Below are positions 1 through 6,516 of a stretch of DNA of 37,137 nt, piece after piece. This stretch comes from UBA8516 sp035457865 (GTDB lineage Archaea > Thermoproteota > Nitrososphaeria > Nitrososphaerales > Nitrosopumilaceae). Location of the stretch: contig DATIAR010000068.1 of the NCBI GenBank assembly GCA_035457865.1, positions 1-37,137 on the forward strand, written 5' to 3'. The translations under genes and the position numbers were made by a program. Below the pieces are notes generated by a model, which had not been told where the DNA came from, ran no database searches, and saw nothing but the letters and a program-made list of their open reading frames with translations. The first letter of the stretch is position 1. Each line of letters opens with the position of its first letter.

Positions 1-994
1 TATATTCGTGCTCTACAAAATATTCTACTCGAGTCTTTTTGAACTCTCTTGAACTAAACAGAATTCTATAGTCATCTATGCCAATTTGTTTCTGAATTTC
101 TTTTGCCATCTTTTCTGCATCTTGTTGGGATTTACAGTGGATCATTGAGAAGATGTTGTATGGCCAATCTTTGTACACTGGTCTTTGGTAGCAATGACTT
201 ACCTGTGGAAATGCCCCCAGTTTTGAGCCAATTTCGTCTATTTTCTCTACAGGAACATTCCAGACAATCATGCCATTTGCAATAAATCCTGCATCTCTAT
301 GTCTTAGAATTGCAGCAAATCTACGCATGACACCTATTTCTTCGTAGTGTCTTACTTTCTCAAGGAGTTGTTCTTCTGTTATTCCAAGTTTTTGTGCCGA
401 TTTCAAAAATGGTCTTTTAATAATTTCTAAATCTTTTTGGAGTTCTCGTATGTATTCTTTGTCTTTTTCTGTTGCAATAAACTTTACATCAGAAATTTTT
501 TTCTTTTCTTCAGTGGGTTTCACTTCTGCTGCTTTATCTTCAACCATATCAAGTTTTACTCCTATCTTGAAAAGTTTGATGGTTGGAAGCAGTCTTGTTT
601 TTATTATTCCAGACAATTTCGATAACTTGTCTACCTCAGTCTTTAGATCACTTTCTGGCGGTACTGCAAGTGTGAACCAGAGATTGTAGTCATGATTTCT
701 TTCATAATTATGGCTAACCCCTGGGTGTTTGTTTATTTGATTTGCTACATAATCTAATTTTTCTGGCTCTATTGACATTGCAATCAATGCGCTTTTGTAA
801 CCAAGTTTTCTTGTGTCAAAAATTGCACTTAGTTGCCTTATGACTCCAGATTTTTTTAACGCAACAAGTCTTTGCATCAGTTCGTCTTCAGAGATTTTGA
901 ACTTTTTTGCCATTTCCATATAAGGTTGCCGAACCAATGGAAATGTCCATTGTATCTCATTTAGAATTTCTTTGTCAAGAGCGTCTAGGGGCAT
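1..994 (-). CDS. ahbAB: Siroheme decarboxylase, AhbA-AhbB fusion (3' end cut by window edge)
   Basis: In the alternative heme pathway this enzyme removes two acetate carboxyls from siroheme to give 12,18-didecarboxysiroheme. The reading frame is open from an ATG at 994 down to the window edge (331 codons, no stop reached). It holds two tandem Lrp/AsnC-like halves. The first carries HNYERNHDYNLWFTLAVP, the AhbA-type signature, and the second carries QRPVYKDWPYNIFSMIH, the AhbB-type signature. In many organisms the two halves are separate proteins; here they are one chain joined by a linker rich in Glu and Lys. The gene is divergent from the precorrin-2 dehydrogenase/hemA/hemB genes, which fits its role. 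Only the last few residues are probably missing. Confidence 0.88.
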   Translation of the reverse strand, partial: MPLDALDKEILNEIQWTFPLVRQPYMEMAKKFKISEDELMQRLVALKKSGVIRQLSAIFDTRKLGYKSALIAMSIEPEKLDYVANQINKHPGVSHNYERNHDYNLWFTLAVPPESDLKTEVDKLSKLSGIIKTRLLPTIKLFKIGVKLDMVEDKAAEVKPTEEKKKISDVKFIATEKDKEYIRELQKDLEIIKRPFLKSAQKLGITEEQLLEKVRHYEEIGVMRRFAAILRHRDAGFIANGMIVWNVPVEKIDEIGSKLGAFPQVSHCYQRPVYKDWPYNIFSMIHCKSQQDAEKMAKEIQKQIGIDDYRILFSSREFKKTRVEYFVEHEY

Positions 995-1046
995 TAAGAA
1001 TGAAAAACTTTACGCAATTAAAAAACGTACCGAGTTTCTTGCAATC

Positions 1047-1054
1047 TATAAATA
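1047..1054 (+). promoter_or_regulatory. TATA box for the precorrin-2 dehydrogenase-hemA operon
   Basis: TATAAATA is centred about 27 bases before the TTG at 1078. A leaderless transcript from here would begin at or near that codon, which supports the TTG as the true start. Confidence 0.6.
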
Positions 1055-1077
1055 CCATTCAGAAGGTGCCAAGGTTA

Positions 1078-1728
1078 TTGATAGTAGATCTGAATCTTAA
1101 GGGAAATTTGGTCATAGTGGTAGGCGGAGGACAGGAGGGACTCAAAAAGATAAATTCACTTTTGACGCAGGATTGCAAGATATTGCTATTTAGTGATAAA
1201 ACAAACAGGCAGATAGAAAATTACGTAAAGCAGAAAAAAATACTTTACAAAAAAATTAAACTAGAAAATGCTGATTTTCTTACAAAGTACAAACCAATTC
1301 TTGTCATGGCAGCAACAGATGATAAAAAATTAAATCGAAAAATTGTAGAAAGAGCAAAGAAGATGCGCTGTTATGCTTATGCTGCAGACGATCCAGCGGT
1401 TAGCGATTTTTCCCACCCTTCTGTGATAAACATAGAAGATACGGTGCAGATCGCAGTTTCTACTGGTGGAAGGAGTCCTGCGATGGCAAGAAAGATAAGA
1501 ATGCAGGCAGAAAAGGTCTTTAAAAAAATCATCAAAAAAGAAGACATCTACCAAATAAAACTGCAGGAATTTGCCAGATCGTCTGCCAAAACCAAGCTAG
1601 CAACACCACTTGAGCGAAAAAAATTCCTATATGGGATTATTAATGATAACCAGGTAAAACAGTTAATAAAAGAAGGAAATTTCAAAAAAGCACAAAAGCG
1701 AGTAATGGAGATGTTAGAGTCAAAATGA
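1078..1728 (+). CDS. Precorrin-2 dehydrogenase / sirohydrochlorin ferrochelatase-like protein
   Basis: This protein oxidises precorrin-2 to sirohydrochlorin with NAD+, and in Met8p/CysG-type enzymes it may also insert iron to form siroheme. The 216-residue product begins IVDLNLKGN followed by the Rossmann nucleotide-binding stretch VIVVGGGQEGLKK. It also contains the family segment ending VSTGGRSPAMARKIR. The frame stays open upstream to 907, but that extension overlaps the divergent ahbAB gene and is unlike the family N-terminus. The TTG at 1078 fits the family start and sits about 27 bases after a TATA box. The stop overlaps the hemA start as ATGA. Its product feeds the siroheme that AhbAB uses. 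Confidence 0.82.
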   Translation: MIVDLNLKGNLVIVVGGGQEGLKKINSLLTQDCKILLFSDKTNRQIENYVKQKKILYKKIKLENADFLTKYKPILVMAATDDKKLNRKIVERAKKMRCYAYAADDPAVSDFSHPSVINIEDTVQIAVSTGGRSPAMARKIRMQAEKVFKKIIKKEDIYQIKLQEFARSSAKTKLATPLERKKFLYGIINDNQVKQLIKEGNFKKAQKRVMEMLESK

Positions 1729-2981
1729 GTCTTAATGTCATAAATGCCAGGGTTACTTTTCGTAAGTCGCCAATCCACATGTTAGAACGATTCACATTCA
1801 AAGACTTGGACTCGGCTTATTCTTCATTTATGGAACATTCAGGTTTACAAGAATGTGTAATTCTTCAGACATGTAACAGAGTTGAGATTTTTGGTGCAGG
1901 AAATGCCCATGATATTGAAAGAATAAAAAGAACATGGGCATCGATTTCAGGCCTTGAAGAAAACACTTTAAACGAAAATCTTGAAGTAAGCGAAGGAACC
2001 GAAGCATATGAACATCTCCTAAAGTTAACAGCTGGACTTGATTCACTAGTTGTTGGTGAAGAACAGATATTTGGTCAGGTAAAAGATTCTATAACAATGG
2101 CTAGGGAGGCAAGGGCATCTGGAAACAACTTGAATACACTTTTTGACAAGGCCATTCGTGTTGGCAGTAGGATAAGAAATACCACCGGGATAAATCGCGG
2201 AAGCATTTCCATTGGTTCTATTGCAGTCAAACTTGCAGAAGAAAACATTGATGATTTAAAATCAAAACACATTTTGTTAATAGGCACAGGAGAAGCAGCA
2301 AGTCTTGTTGCAAAATCACTTAAGAAAAGAGGGATGGAGTTTTTGGTAACAAGTAGGACTTTTGAAAGATCAAAAGCATTTTCAGAAACTGTTGGTGGAA
2401 AACCAATTCAGTTTGAAGCAGCACTTGCCAATTTCAAAAAAGTAGATGTTTTGTTTGTTGCAACTGTTGCGCCATATTTTCTTGTCACATATGAAAGAGT
2501 AAAGGATGCGATGGAATCAAAAAAGACAGGAATGATGATTCTTGATCTTTCAAACCCAAGAACCGTTGATGAAAGAGTTGCCACCTTGGGTAGAATTAAG
2601 ATGTTCAATTTGGATCAAATAGCAGAGATGGTAGACAAAAACATGAGGAATAGGTTTGGTGTTGTATCATCGGCGGAAAAAATAATTAATGAAGAGATAC
2701 CTATTGTACAAGCAGTAATGAAAAGATTGGAGGTAGAACCTGTAGTAAAAGGCGTTTTCAAAGATATCGATACGGTAAGAGTCAAAGAGCTTAGAAAGGC
2801 ATTACAAATGCTTGGAGAAACTGATGAAGAAAAGATACGCATTATTGAACAGCTAACTCAAGCTATCGTAGAAGGAATTATATCAACTCCAATGAACAAT
2901 TTAAGACGAGCATCAGAACATGGTGATTCTGAATTGCTCAAATCAGTTACAAAGCTTTTTGATTATAACACAAAAGGATAA
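1725..2981 (+). CDS. hemA: Glutamyl-tRNA reductase
   Basis: The enzyme reduces Glu-tRNA to glutamate-1-semialdehyde with NADPH, the first committed step of tetrapyrrole synthesis in organisms with the C5 pathway. The 418-residue protein has the catalytic cysteine at about residue 50 in LQTCNRVEIF, the conserved GLDSLVVGEEQIFGQVK segment and the Rossmann motif ILLIGTGEAA, followed by the helical dimerisation domain. Length is normal for the family. It overlaps the upstream dehydrogenase gene by four bases and precedes hemB, so it sits in a heme operon. Confidence 0.96.
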   Translation: MSLNVINARVTFRKSPIHMLERFTFKDLDSAYSSFMEHSGLQECVILQTCNRVEIFGAGNAHDIERIKRTWASISGLEENTLNENLEVSEGTEAYEHLLKLTAGLDSLVVGEEQIFGQVKDSITMAREARASGNNLNTLFDKAIRVGSRIRNTTGINRGSISIGSIAVKLAEENIDDLKSKHILLIGTGEAASLVAKSLKKRGMEFLVTSRTFERSKAFSETVGGKPIQFEAALANFKKVDVLFVATVAPYFLVTYERVKDAMESKKTGMMILDLSNPRTVDERVATLGRIKMFNLDQIAEMVDKNMRNRFGVVSSAEKIINEEIPIVQAVMKRLEVEPVVKGVFKDIDTVRVKELRKALQMLGETDEEKIRIIEQLTQAIVEGIISTPMNNLRRASEHGDSELLKSVTKLFDYNTKG

Positions 2982-2986
2982 CAGAT

Positions 2987-2992
2987 TATATT
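2987..2992 (+). promoter_or_regulatory. TATA-like box before hemB
   Basis: TTATAT is centred about 27 bases before the ATG at 3017. It suggests that hemB also has its own leaderless promoter in addition to read-through from hemA. Confidence 0.45.
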
Positions 2993-3016
2993 GCTTTCAG
3001 ATAGTATTTTTTGTGT

Positions 3017-3994
3017 ATGACTTTTCCTAATGTCAGGCTTCGTAGATTACGAAAAAATGAAAAAATCCGCGAACTTTTAGAAGAAGTTAGGCTTTCTCCA
3101 AAAGATCTGATTTGTCCAATTTTTGTTCAAGAAGATTTGAAATCCAGAGTCCAAGTAGACTCTATGCCTGACATAGAAAGACTCCCGCTAAAAGATGTAG
3201 TAAATGAGGTAAATGCCATTGCAGATTTGAAGATTCCAGCAATAATGGTGTTTGGAATACCATCTAGAAAAGACGATAAGGGATCCTCAGCTTTTGACCA
3301 AAATGGAATTGTTCAAAAAGCAATTTCTGAAATTAGAAAAAATCTTGGAAATCAAATTGCCATAATGGCAGATGTCTGTCTTTGTCAATACACCACTTCA
3401 GGACATTGCGGTCTTGTTAGAGGAAATACAATAGATAATGATTCGAGTTTAGAAGTTTTGAAAAAAATAGCAACAAGTCAGGCTCAAGTTGGCGTGGATG
3501 TGGTTTCACCTTCTGCAATGATGGACGGTCAAGTAAAGGCAATAAGACATGGTCTAGATGATGCAGGTTTTACTGACGTAGCTATCATGTCACATTCTGC
3601 AAAGCATCGATCTAACCTGTATTCTCCATTTAGGGACATGGCACACTGTGCTCCACAGTTTGGTGATAGGAGAACGTACCAGTTACCATACACAAATCCA
3701 ACAGAGTCTATGAGAGAAGTTGAAACAGACATTGCCGAAGGGGTTGACATTGTAATGATAAAGCCAGCCCTTGCTTATCTTGATTTGATTGCAAAGACAA
3801 AGAGTAGCTTCAACATACCTGTATCTGCATATAGTGTATCAGGAGAATATTCTTTGGTAAAAGCTGCTGCAAAACAAGGTTGGATTAATGAGACTGAAGT
3901 TACTCTGGAGATTTTGACTGCAATCAAACGGGCAGGTGCAGACATGATAGTAACATATCTTTCAAAGATCGCTGCAAAAGCGCTTAATGGGTAA
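3017..3994 (+). CDS. hemB: Delta-aminolevulinic acid dehydratase (porphobilinogen synthase), zinc type
   Basis: HemB condenses two 5-aminolevulinate molecules to porphobilinogen. The 325-residue protein has the Schiff-base lysine at about 196 (MSHSAKHRSNLYSPFRD) and the second active-site lysine at about 249 (DIVMIKPALAYLD). The metal loop ADVCLCQYTTSGHCG has cysteines at about 121, 123 and 131. This marks the zinc-dependent rather than the magnesium form. The start is the ATG at 3017; a TTG two codons earlier is possible but less well placed behind the TATA-like box. The gene follows hemA and overlaps the next small gene by eight bases. Confidence 0.96.
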   Translation: MTFPNVRLRRLRKNEKIRELLEEVRLSPKDLICPIFVQEDLKSRVQVDSMPDIERLPLKDVVNEVNAIADLKIPAIMVFGIPSRKDDKGSSAFDQNGIVQKAISEIRKNLGNQIAIMADVCLCQYTTSGHCGLVRGNTIDNDSSLEVLKKIATSQAQVGVDVVSPSAMMDGQVKAIRHGLDDAGFTDVAIMSHSAKHRSNLYSPFRDMAHCAPQFGDRRTYQLPYTNPTESMREVETDIAEGVDIVMIKPALAYLDLIAKTKSSFNIPVSAYSVSGEYSLVKAAAKQGWINETEVTLEILTAIKRAGADMIVTYLSKIAAKALNG

Positions 3995-4307
3995 AATGAG
4001 AGACGACGAGCGTTTTGAAATAGAACGCGCCCTTGATTTGATACCGCATGTTATTGGAGCAAGTTGGGCAACAACATGGTTTCGTCTAAACAAAATAAAA
4101 AAACCAACGAGAGAAGAGTACAGAAATAAGGTAGTAGAGTATGTTAAATTTTTAGAAAACTTGATGGATTCTTTTCCAAGATCAGATAAGTTTCAAGAGA
4201 TTGCTTTGTTTACAAAAAAAAGATACAATAAGGAAATAGAAAAAATTCTTGAAGGAAAAAATCCTGAAGTCGAAAAACGATTTGACAGATACGTGGATTA
4301 TGGTTAG
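3987..4307 (+). CDS. Conserved small hypothetical protein at the end of the heme operon
   Basis: I do not recognise this 106-residue protein. It is charged, rich in Arg, Lys and Glu, and probably mostly helical. It has no membrane segment and no Cys pair. The start overlaps the end of hemB by eight bases, so it is probably co-translated with hemB; an ATG at 3996 is an alternative start. Its stop overlaps the stop of the convergent HD gene by four bases. Position suggests a link to tetrapyrrole synthesis, but nothing in the sequence shows it. Confidence 0.75.
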   Translation: MGKMRDDERFEIERALDLIPHVIGASWATTWFRLNKIKKPTREEYRNKVVEYVKFLENLMDSFPRSDKFQEIALFTKKRYNKEIEKILEGKNPEVEKRFDRYVDYG

Positions 4308-4924
4308 ATTTCTTTTTTCAGATTATTAAGAAATTTTTTCATCATGTTTGTTCTATGTCTAGCTTCTTTTTTTGCAGTTTTTGTGTTCATCTTTTTTTCT
4401 AACAGTAGTAGTTTTTTATAAAAATGATCTAATGTCCATTTTTGATCATTTGGAGATCTTTTGTGACAAAAAGGGTCATTTTTATTGTAAAATGATCTTT
4501 TTTCTGCTCCCCCAACTGCAAAAGTCCTAGCTATACCTATTGCTCCCAATGCATCAAGCCTATCTGCATCCTGAAGAATTTTGCCTTCCAAAGTGCTTGG
4601 AACCATTCCTTTTGAGAAGCTGTGTTCGCGTATGGCTTGAGTGATTATGCCTATTTCATGCCTGCGATAACCATATTTCTTGAGTATCTTCGCAGCTTGT
4701 AGTGCACTTTGTGTAGATGCGTTTTTTGACCGTTTGTCTGATTTCTGATAAGATACAATGTCATGTAAAAGCACAGATGCACGCACCAGTCTCATGTTGG
4801 TTTTTTCTTTTTTTCCTATTTTTTCTGCATTTTTGTAAACACGCAATATATGTTCAAAGTCATGCGCAGGATCATTTTTTGCTAACCTTTTTTGCACTTC
4901 ATTTTTTAGTTTAATTGATTTCAA
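4304..4924 (-). CDS. HD-domain phosphohydrolase
   Basis: The 206-residue protein has the metal-dependent HD hydrolase signature: an early His in AHDFEHILRV, the HD pair in ASVLLHDIV, and a later Asp in LQDADRLDALGAIGIAR. This arrangement matches the YedJ-like family of uncharacterised HD proteins, which are thought to act on phosphate esters or nucleotides. The start is TTG, one base after the stop of the upstream VTT gene, so the two are probably one operon. The substrate cannot be told from the sequence. Confidence 0.82.
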   Translation of the reverse strand: MKSIKLKNEVQKRLAKNDPAHDFEHILRVYKNAEKIGKKEKTNMRLVRASVLLHDIVSYQKSDKRSKNASTQSALQAAKILKKYGYRRHEIGIITQAIREHSFSKGMVPSTLEGKILQDADRLDALGAIGIARTFAVGGAEKRSFYNKNDPFCHKRSPNDQKWTLDHFYKKLLLLEKKMNTKTAKKEARHRTNMMKKFLNNLKKEI

Positions 4925-4925
4925 T

Positions 4926-5546
4926 TCAGAGTCTCCAGAATTTTGGTTTTACAAATTCAAATTTCTTTTCAGTTATTAACTTATTCCAATTTATGCATGC
5001 AAATACAACAATCATAACTATACTGCTAATGTCTGTGATCAAGATTCCTATCAAGCTGTCATCAAATAATTCTAAAAATGGTTTTAGTGTCATAGTACTG
5101 ATAGATATCATGACATAATACGCAATTGCTCTTCCTATCCAGAACCCTGCAAAAAGAGATATGTTTTTTGCTCGCATTATTCCGTATGCCATAAACAACA
5201 AGTTACTTGGTAGTGGCGTTATAGCAAAAAGAAATGATGCAGAAAAATACCCATATTTTTTCTTCTTCATGAAATCTGCAAGTGTATCAAGACTTGATTT
5301 TCTTTCTGTTCCCATGAACCTGCGAACGAATCTGCTGATATACATAAGAATTATTCTTCCAATCAAGGCACCAGTGGCTCCTACAATTGAAAGTGTCAGT
5401 ATGTTTAGTGCCGGATCTATTGCATAAAATGAAGACAGAACAATCCATGTAGGTGGCATCAAAATTGGTGAGGCATTCATTGCTATCAGTAAGAAGAAAA
5501 TTCCAAGATAGGACAGTTTACTAAATATTTCAAAAATTTCTTCCAT
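4926..5546 (-). CDS. VTT-domain (DedA/SNARE-associated type) membrane protein
   Basis: The 206-residue protein has several hydrophobic segments and the motif FLFAITPLPSNLLFMAYG, typical of the VTT domain (DedA, YdjX, TMEM41B/VMP1 relatives). Family members are linked to lipid scrambling or carrier recycling, but no substrate can be assigned here. The last helix is followed by a short basic tail. It is the first gene of a two-gene minus-strand unit with the HD hydrolase. AT-rich TATA-like sequence around 5564-5575 could serve as its promoter. Confidence 0.78.
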   Translation of the reverse strand: MEEIFEIFSKLSYLGIFFLLIAMNASPILMPPTWIVLSSFYAIDPALNILTLSIVGATGALIGRIILMYISRFVRRFMGTERKSSLDTLADFMKKKKYGYFSASFLFAITPLPSNLLFMAYGIMRAKNISLFAGFWIGRAIAYYVMISISTMTLKPFLELFDDSLIGILITDISSIVMIVVFACINWNKLITEKKFEFVKPKFWRL

Positions 5547-5680
5547 GATTTTTTAGACTTGTCACATATTTTAATTGGTTCTAGTAATTGTTAGCCAGCA
5601 TTATAAAATACAGAAAATGCAATGAATTTCCCTAAAATATTCCAAAGTTATTCTGATCTGATCGCTATTATCCAAGAAAA

Positions 5681-5695
5681 TGGACAAAAAGTCCA
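5681..5695. repeat. Perfect inverted repeat next to a TATA box
   Basis: TGGAC-AAAAA-GTCCA is a perfect five-base-pair inverted repeat with an A5 centre, ending six bases before the TATA box of the miniprotein at 5731. It could be an upstream regulator site. As an RNA hairpin it would be short. Confidence 0.35.
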
Positions 5696-5700
5696 ATATA

Positions 5701-5708
5701 TTTATAAG
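5701..5708 (+). promoter_or_regulatory. TATA box of the zinc-finger miniprotein
   Basis: TTTATAAG is centred about 26 bases before the GTG at 5731, the spacing expected for a leaderless transcript. Confidence 0.55.
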
Positions 5709-5730
5709 CAAAAATCACTCATAGTTTAAT

Positions 5731-5853
5731 GTGAGTACAAAAGCGTGGAAATGTTATAGATGCAATCTGCTCTTTACAGAAGAATCCCACGCATTGCTTC
5801 ACGAGGATTTATCACGTCATTCTGTACGAGAAGTTCAGACGATTAAAGCTTAA
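5731..5853 (+). CDS. 40-residue miniprotein resembling a C2H2 zinc finger
   Basis: A GTG-started frame encodes 40 residues with CYRCNLLFTEESHALLH, that is C-x2-C-x8-H-x3-H, close to the classical C2H2 zinc-finger pattern, followed by a second conserved-looking segment LSRHSVREV. A TATA box lies at leaderless distance. The protein is one finger and little else. Single-finger proteins of this type in archaea may bind nucleic acid or protein; the sequence does not decide. It stands alone between the VTT gene and tRNA-Leu. Confidence 0.72.
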   Translation: MSTKAWKCYRCNLLFTEESHALLHEDLSRHSVREVQTIKA

Positions 5854-5921
5854 AACAAAATTTTTGTCTTGTCTGATTTTAAAATCTTTAAAGATGAAAA
5901 TATTAACAAACAAAATAGATC

Positions 5922-6032
5922 ATGGGAGAAAATCATCGAGGTTTTGATGAACCAAATCGTAAACAGAGATTAAGACGACAGAAAAAATTATACAAAATGC
6001 AGAGGGAGGGATTTGAACCCTCGAACCCCTAA
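5922..6032 (+). CDS. Possible 36-residue basic peptide running into tRNA-Leu
   Basis: An ATG frame of 36 residues is strongly basic in its middle (RKQRLRRQKKLYK). A TATA-like CTTTAAAG near 5886 lies at a suitable distance. The last 11 or so codons lie antisense to the 3' end of the tRNA-Leu gene, so the C-terminal end is constrained by the tRNA and the true functional part would be the first 25 residues. This may be a real miniprotein or chance; I cannot decide. Confidence 0.35.
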   Translation: MGENHRGFDEPNRKQRLRRQKKLYKMQREGFEPSNP

Positions 6033-6098
6033 GGGAAAGGATATCCCATTGCCAAGATCTTGAGTCCTTCTCGGTTGGCCGGGCTTCGGTACCTCTGC
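5999..6098 (-). tRNA. tRNA-Leu (CAA) with intron
   Basis: Read on the minus strand, the acceptor arms GCAGAGG and CCTCTGC pair perfectly. The T arm is GAGGG-TTCAAAT-CCCTC, and the anticodon loop holds CAA at 6062-6060. A normal anticodon stem (AAGGA with TCCTT) forms only if 16 bases after the base 3' to the anticodon are removed. This leaves an 84-base tRNA with a 14-base variable arm containing a CCC-TTA-GGG hairpin, as expected for leucine. The D stem is weak: only two of the usual pairs form. CCA is not encoded. Confidence 0.85.
6043..6058 (-). other. Probable tRNA-Leu intron
   Basis: The 16-base insert lies at the canonical position one base after the anticodon (37/38). Its ends ATCT and GGAT can pair, with one G-T pair, as needed for a short bulge-helix-bulge substrate of the archaeal splicing endonuclease. 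Removing it restores a perfect five-pair anticodon stem. Exact ends could shift by a base. Confidence 0.7.
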
Positions 6099-6119
6099 AT
6101 GTTGAAATTCCAAACCAGA

Positions 6120-6127
6120 TTATATAA
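6120..6127 (-). promoter_or_regulatory. TATA box for tRNA-Leu
   Basis: TTATATAA, a palindrome, is centred about 25 bases upstream of the tRNA 5' end at 6098. Confidence 0.55.
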
Positions 6128-6197
6128 CTGAAGCTAGATGGTTTAAAATGCCAAAGGATGAACAATGGTTTTAATATAGAAATAAAGTGGTGAAGAT

Positions 6198-6512
6198 ATG
6201 GCATTGTTTGGAGTTTTTTCAATTCATAGTCCAGAATCGTGTCCACTTAACAATCATGCAAATAGATTAGTAGCAATGAAGATCCTTGAAAAGATGAATC
6301 ATGTGAAGAAAAAATACAGAATAAAAGAAATACGTGGTTTTTATGCATCAGTTCTCGAACATCAATTTGTGATAATTTTAGATGGGCAAGACGCACATGA
6401 CGTAGAAAAAATGGTAATAGAAGTAGGGTTATCAAAGTTTAACACATTAAAGATAGTTCCATTAAACGAATTTTCCCAGATAACCCGAGTCTGGAAAGGA
6501 ATGGAAAAATAA
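6198..6512 (+). CDS. Small conserved hypothetical protein
   Basis: I cannot name this 104-residue protein. It begins ALFGVFSIHSPESCPLNN and alternates beta-like and helical stretches (FVIILDG, DVEKMVIEVGL, TLKIVPL), which suggests a compact ferredoxin-like alpha/beta fold. It resembles small one-domain proteins seen in ammonia-oxidising archaea, but I know no function. A TATA-like TTAATATA lies near 6171 and a GGTG motif 6-10 bases before the ATG. It ends four bases before the convergent dehydrogenase gene. Confidence 0.72.
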   Translation: MALFGVFSIHSPESCPLNNHANRLVAMKILEKMNHVKKKYRIKEIRGFYASVLEHQFVIILDGQDAHDVEKMVIEVGLSKFNTLKIVPLNEFSQITRVWKGMEK

Positions 6513-6516
6513 TAAT

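Larger units (their letters stand above)
5547..5730. other. Intergenic region with divergent promoters
   Basis: This 184-base spacer holds a TATA-like sequence for the minus-strand VTT gene, an inverted repeat at 5681-5695 and the TATA box of the 40-residue zinc-finger miniprotein. I see no further open frame. Confidence 0.5.

Noticed and set aside
103..689. Plus-strand frames in the first 700 bases
   Set aside because: They are shadows of the fused siroheme decarboxylase on the minus strand.
907..1077. N-terminal extension of the precorrin-2 dehydrogenase frame
   Set aside because: It overlaps the divergent ahbAB gene and is unlike the family N-terminus; the TTG at 1078 has a TATA box at leaderless distance.
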